Below, one piece after another: positions 15,270-18,394 of a DNA stretch of 18,394 bases. How positions within the stretch are numbered: position 1 is the first letter of the stretch; each line of letters opens with the position of its first letter. The stretch is taken from assembly GCA_023426625.1 (NCBI GenBank), contig JAFAAJ010000204.1, forward strand, positions 1 to 18,394, in the 5' to 3' direction. Made by a program: the position numbers and the translations under genes. The stretch comes from Bacteroidota bacterium. GTDB taxonomy: Bacteria > Bacteroidota > Bacteroidia > Flavobacteriales > Weeksellaceae. A model generated the notes under the pieces. It was not told the DNA's origin. It did not search any database and worked only from the letters and a program-made list of their open reading frames with translations.

Positions 15270-15546
15270 TTAAATTAACCTGAGTTCGGGAGAAGGGATA
15301 TTTTAAATAATTGATTTTCAAAATAAAATAATTTATCGCAAAGAGAAACAAAGAAATGTTTAATTTTTGAAACACTTTTTGAGTTAAACAATGCCACCTC
15401 GTTTATCAAAGTAATACAAGAATTTTGTATTACTTTGATAAGTTTCACGTTTTTGTATATTTTAAATTTTTAAAAACAATGTGATTAATACTTTTTGTTT
15501 AGCTTTGCGTGGTATATAAGCTTATCCCGAACTCAGGTTAAATTAA
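15270..15546. mobile_element. MITE-like element with terminal and nested inverted repeats
   Basis: Terminal inverted repeats CCTGAGTTCGGGA (15279-15291) and TCCCGAACTCAGG (15525-15537) are perfect over 13 bp and extend imperfectly to 23 of 25 bases (15271-15295 and 15521-15545). They are flanked by a 9-bp direct repeat TTAAATTAA (15270-15278 and 15538-15546) that could be a target-site duplication, although AT-rich context makes this weak. Inside are CGCAAAG (15337-15343) facing CTTTGCG (15503-15509), and a central perfect 17-bp hairpin at 15403-15441. There is no coding sequence, so it would be non-autonomous. I cannot name the parent insertion sequence. Confidence 0.6.
15403..15441. repeat. 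Perfect 17-bp-arm hairpin at the centre of the MITE-like element
   Basis: TTATCAAAGTAATACAA (15403-15419) and its exact reverse complement (15425-15441) are separated by the 5-nt loop GAATT. There is no T-tract, so it does not look like a terminator. Confidence 0.85.
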
Positions 15547-15556
15547 ACTTCTTGCT

Positions 15557-15657
15557 TTGTCATTCTGAATACAGACTAAAGGTTTGCGAACGAGGTTCAG
15601 AAGTGAAATGAAGAATCTTTAATGGTTGATGAGATTCTTCTTTCGTCAGAATGACAA
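15557..15657. repeat. 101-bp REP-like palindromic repeat
   Basis: The ends TTGTCATTCTGA (15557-15568) and TCAGAATGACAA (15646-15657) are perfect 12-bp inverted repeats. Inside, GAAGAATCT (15610-15618) faces AGATTCTTC (15632-15640) across a 13-nt loop. GTCATTCTGAA...GAAGAATCT palindromes are, to my knowledge, common intergenic repeats in Bacteroidota genomes. It is non-coding. Confidence 0.65.
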
Positions 15658-15789
15658 TAAATTTTAATGGTTAAAAACAAGTCTTACTTTTAAACGCAAA
15701 GTTTAATAATAAAAAAGTAATTATTTTAAGTAAGCAAAGAATTGCGACAAGTCGCCTATGAAGTGGTTTTTATAATAAGAGTGTAAGAC
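15658..15789. other. Gene-free spacer before miaA with short repeats
   Basis: This contains AACGCAAAGTTT (15693-15704), identical to one arm of the hairpin at 12446-12477; a small GCGAC-AA-GTCGC palindrome; and a 9-bp inverted repeat AAGTCTTAC/GTAAGACTT (15679-15687 and 15783-15791) whose right arm reaches the end of miaA. No ORF or clear miaA terminator is seen. Together with the two elements to its left, the stretch 15268-15789 is gene-free. Confidence 0.5.
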
Positions 15790-16704
15790 TTAGTTTTGAA
15801 ACTGTGTTGAAATCCATTCAATCAGGTCATCAAAATCCTGTTGAGAATATCCCAATTGTAAATAATGAATATCATCTGCTTTTCTGTACCAGGTCAATTG
15901 ACGTTTCGCATACCTCCTGCTGTTTTTTTTGATCTCTGAAACCGCAAAGTCCAAATCCCATTCACCATCAAAATATTTAAACAATTCTGAATATCCAACA
16001 GTATTCAAAGCAGTCAAATGTTTATATTTTTCAAGACCTTTTGCCTCTTCCAGTAAGCCTTGCTCCATCATCATATCCACTCTTCTGTTGATCCTGTCAT
16101 ACAGTTCTTCTCTCGGAGCCTCAATTCCGATCCTTACAACCTTAAAATCTCTTGAATCCTGAGAAACTGCGATCTGCTCAGAATATTTCTTCTCTGTTTG
16201 CCAGATCACATCAATCGCTCTTAAAAGCCTTCTGTGATTATGAACATCTACTACGGCAAAATATTCCGGATCAAGTTCTTTCAGTATTTCCTGAAGTTTT
16301 TCAATCCCTTCAGAATCCAATATATTTTGTAATTTTTCCTGATTTTCAGCATTGGCTTCCGGGAGCTCGTTCAATCCTTCAAGAACTGCTTTTTCATACA
16401 TCATACTTCCTCCGACAAGGATAACGGTATCATGTTTTCCAAATAATTCATTAAGTTTTTTGAGGGCATCTTCTTCGTATTGCCCGATAGAATAATAATC
16501 CTGAACAGAAAGATTTCCGATAAAATGATGAGGTGCATCCGCCAGCTCTTCTTCTGAAGGTGCAGCCGTCCCGATCTTCATTTCCTTAAAAAACTGTCTG
16601 GAATCACAGGAAATAATTTCCGTATCGAAATGTTTTGCCAGATCAATTGCGAGTTTCGTTTTACCAATTCCGGTGGGACCTACTACAGAAATCAAATTTT
16701 TCAT
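15790..16704 (-). CDS. miaA: tRNA dimethylallyltransferase
   Basis: The 304-residue protein opens with the P-loop VVGPTGIGKTKLA (7-19), followed by the MiaA signature CDSRQFFKEMKIGTAAP (33-49), APHHFIG (57-63), VGGSMMYEKAVLEGL and the C-terminal RRYAKRQLTWYRK. MiaA transfers a dimethylallyl group from DMAPP to adenosine-37 of tRNAs that read UNN codons, improving codon-anticodon pairing; it acts in the cytosol. Length is normal. ATG 16704 is preferred because the P-loop follows directly and the only upstream in-frame start is TTG (16731). It is divergent from yicC; no strong promoter for it was found in the short spacer (a TAAATGTG at 16723-16716 is one base off the consensus). Confidence 0.95.
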   Translation of the reverse strand: MKNLISVVGPTGIGKTKLAIDLAKHFDTEIISCDSRQFFKEMKIGTAAPSEEELADAPHHFIGNLSVQDYYSIGQYEEDALKKLNELFGKHDTVILVGGSMMYEKAVLEGLNELPEANAENQEKLQNILDSEGIEKLQEILKELDPEYFAVVDVHNHRRLLRAIDVIWQTEKKYSEQIAVSQDSRDFKVVRIGIEAPREELYDRINRRVDMMMEQGLLEEAKGLEKYKHLTALNTVGYSELFKYFDGEWDLDFAVSEIKKNSRRYAKRQLTWYRKADDIHYLQLGYSQQDFDDLIEWISTQFQN

Positions 16705-16771
16705 CAGTTCACTTTCACATTTATCGGTCAAATGGAATCTTTTCAGATTTCACTGTGCTAATTTAAATGTT

Positions 16772-16779
16772 TATCTTTG
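16772..16779 (+). promoter_or_regulatory. -7 box for yicC
   Basis: TATCTTTG fits TAnnTTTG and ends 17 nt before the yicC ATG. A -33 box is not evident. Confidence 0.55.
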
Positions 16780-16796
16780 TACAACAATAAAAAACT

Positions 16797-17654
16797 ATGA
16801 TTTTATCAATGACCGGCTTCGGCAGAGCTGAAGATGTTTTTGAAGGTAAAAAAATTTGTATCGATATTAAATCTCTGAACAGCAAAGGATTTGATTTGAA
16901 TATCAAAATGCCTTTACGTTATAAGGAAAAAGAATTCGAGATCAGAAAAATGCTCAACGACAGGATCATCCGAGGAAAGGTAGATTGCTACATCAGTCTC
17001 GAGAATCTTGAAGAAAGCAACGATGTAAAGATCAATAAGAACCTTATCGACTCCTACATGAATGAGCTGCGCAGTATTGCTTCAGACGGACCCGATTTTG
17101 AATACCTTAAAATGGCAGTAAGACTTCCGGATGCTATCACATCTAGACCTGATGAATTGTGCGAAGGTGAATGGGAAAAACTGGCAGCTATTGTGAATAA
17201 CGCATTAGACCGATTTGAAGAATTCAGAAAAACGGAAGGTAAAATTCTCCATGAAGAACTGGAAAGAAACATCCAGAATATCGATAAATATTTATCTGAA
17301 GTTATTCCGTTCGAAGAAGTAAGAATCCAAAGCCTGAAAGAACGTTATCAGAAATCTCTTAAAGAGTTTGAGAATGTCGACGAAACACGTTTCTATCAGG
17401 AAATGGCTTATTTTACGGAAAAATTGGATATTTCAGAAGAAAAAGTAAGACTTGCCCAGCATTTGAAATACTACAAAGAAGTAATGGATCATGAAGACTT
17501 CAACGGGAAGAAACTCGGATTCATTTCTCAGGAGATCGGAAGAGAGATCAATACTTTAGGTTCAAAAGCCAATCATGCCGAAATTCAGAAATTGGTAGTG
17601 ATGATGAAAGATGATCTGGAAAAAATTAAAGAACAGACGTTAAATGTTTTGTAA
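16797..17654 (+). CDS. YicC/YloC-family endoribonuclease
   Basis: The 285-residue protein starts with the family signature MILSMTGFGRAE, followed by IDIKSLNSKGFDLNIKMP (22-39), the YicC N-terminal domain. It ends with the DUF1732 domain, recognisable by LGFISQEIGREINTLGSKANHAEIQKLVVMMKDDLEKIKEQ. E. coli YicC is an endoribonuclease that affects small-RNA turnover; whether the flavobacterial protein does the same is inferred. Its position directly ahead of gmk is conserved in many bacteria and supports both calls. Spacer to gmk is 91 bp and carries AT-rich repeats, so the two may or may not share one transcript. Confidence 0.92.
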   Translation: MILSMTGFGRAEDVFEGKKICIDIKSLNSKGFDLNIKMPLRYKEKEFEIRKMLNDRIIRGKVDCYISLENLEESNDVKINKNLIDSYMNELRSIASDGPDFEYLKMAVRLPDAITSRPDELCEGEWEKLAAIVNNALDRFEEFRKTEGKILHEELERNIQNIDKYLSEVIPFEEVRIQSLKERYQKSLKEFENVDETRFYQEMAYFTEKLDISEEKVRLAQHLKYYKEVMDHEDFNGKKLGFISQEIGREINTLGSKANHAEIQKLVVMMKDDLEKIKEQTLNVL

Positions 17655-17745
17655 GTTATAAGTTATCAGTCATGAGTGATCAGTTGCTTTGTGCAGCCTG
17701 AAAAATAACTCATCATTCATAACTCATCATTCATAACTATTAGAA
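17655..17745. repeat. AT-rich palindromic/tandem repeat in the yicC-gmk spacer
   Basis: Two adjacent copies of TAACTCATCATTCA (17706-17719 and 17720-17733) are followed by a partial third, TAACT. The left part of the spacer (AAGTTATCAGTCATGAGTGA) is roughly complementary to this array, so the spacer could fold into an imperfect hairpin. It resembles the nfu-hemH spacer. Confidence 0.6.
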
Positions 17746-18312
17746 ATGAATAAAGTTATCATATTTTCAGCACCGTCAGGAAGCGGAAAAACCACACTGG
17801 TAAAATACTCTCTGGAAACATTTCCGGAACTTGAATTCTCTATTTCGTGTACAACAAGACAGCCAAGAGGTAATGAAGTACATGCTGTAGATTATCATTT
17901 TTTAACCCCCGATGAATTCAGACAGAAAATTACTGAAGATGCCTTTGTGGAATATGAAGAAGTCTACACCGACAAATATTACGGAACATTAAAATCTGAG
18001 GTAGAAAAGATCTGGAATCAGGGAAAAGTCGTTATTTTTGATGTAGATGTAAAAGGTGGGATTTCTCTAAAAAAATACTTCGGGGAAAAAGCGTTGTCTA
18101 TTTTCATTGAACCGCCTTCCATTGAAGAACTGGAACGAAGACTGATCACAAGAAACACCGATGATGCCGAAACTATCAAAACCCGTGTAGCAAAAGCTGA
18201 AGAAGAAATGTCCTACGCCAGAGAATTTGATAAGATTGTTGTGAATGCAGATCTGGATGATGCTAAAAAAGAAATAGAAAGTTTAATAAAAAATTTTACA
18301 GAAAGAAACTAG
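17746..18312 (+). CDS. gmk: Guanylate kinase
   Basis: The 188-residue protein has the P-loop APSGSGKTT (9-17), the GMP-binding segment SCTTRQPRGNEVHAVDYHF (34-52), with Arg38 and Arg41 and the tyrosine of DYHF, the EYEEVYTDKYYGT block (69-81), VIFDVDVKGG (96-105) and the lid region RRLITRNTDD (131-140). It phosphorylates GMP to GDP with ATP in the cytosol, an essential step in purine nucleotide synthesis. Length is standard. It follows yicC; a spacer of 75 nt to the window end holds only a weak inverted repeat TGGAAAT/ATTTCCA (18317-18323 and 18343-18349) and no identifiable gene. Confidence 0.96.
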   Translation: MNKVIIFSAPSGSGKTTLVKYSLETFPELEFSISCTTRQPRGNEVHAVDYHFLTPDEFRQKITEDAFVEYEEVYTDKYYGTLKSEVEKIWNQGKVVIFDVDVKGGISLKKYFGEKALSIFIEPPSIEELERRLITRNTDDAETIKTRVAKAEEEMSYAREFDKIVVNADLDDAKKEIESLIKNFTERN

Positions 18313-18394
18313 AAGCTGGAAATAACCGTTGTCTAACATCTAATTTCCAACCTCTAACTTTTTAAAACAAAAAAACATAAGGTTGATATGAGTA

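Noticed and set aside
15403..15441. Reading the strong hairpin as a terminator for miaA or the efflux operon
   Set aside because: No T-tract follows on either strand, a better terminator lies at 15238-15267, and the hairpin is the centre of a larger inverted-repeat element.
16705..16731. TTG start giving 9 extra residues on MiaA
   Set aside because: The P-loop normally begins within a few residues of the start, as it does from ATG 16704.
17706..17738. Tandem 14-mer considered as a CRISPR fragment
   Set aside because: The copies are directly adjacent with no spacers, too short for CRISPR repeats, and no cas genes are present.
18388..18394. ATGAGTA at the window end as the start of the next gene
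   Set aside because: Only two codons are visible, so nothing supports it as coding.

Overview
The window looks like chromosomal DNA of a flavobacterium (Bacteroidota), most likely Chryseobacterium or a close relative. The evidence is AT-rich sequence, a gene for a type IX secretion plug protein, flavobacterial-type Nfu, ferrochelatase and RND proteins, and repeated matches to the Bacteroidota -7 promoter box TAnnTTTG about 17-23 nt upstream of start codons. Genus assignment is inference; there is no rRNA, tRNA, CRISPR array or intact transposase.

Positions 1-7022 hold mostly housekeeping genes in small convergent or divergent units: a partial Pif1/RecD-type helicase (-), a small cysteine-containing lipoprotein (+), a gamma-carbonic-anhydrase-like protein (-), nfu and hemH (+, both iron-handling), the T9SS plug protein (-), an MBL-fold hydrolase (+) and a thioredoxin/peroxiredoxin-like protein (-). 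Bidirectional terminators separate the convergent pairs.

Positions 7144-15267 form an accessory drug-export locus: a TetR-type repressor, then a lipoprotein adaptor, a 1059-residue RND pump, a TolC-like outer-membrane factor and an MFS exporter, ended by a terminator. An 11-bp palindrome, TAACA-N-TGTTA, occurs four times: once over the tetR start region and three times ahead of the adaptor gene. In the latter three a further TAACA follows 7 bp later, giving three half-sites. The MFS gene is bracketed by two copies of the 3' end of the outer-membrane-factor gene, so it appears to be a later addition.

Positions 15268-15789 are a gene-free repeat cluster: a MITE-like element of about 260-275 bp with nested inverted repeats, a 101-bp REP-like palindrome, and a copy of a 12-mer also found in a hairpin inside the efflux operon. 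From there to the end are miaA (-), then yicC and gmk (+), a common housekeeping pairing.

I see no clearly novel multi-gene system. The best leads are the triple half-site operator, the scar around the MFS gene and the nested-palindrome element.
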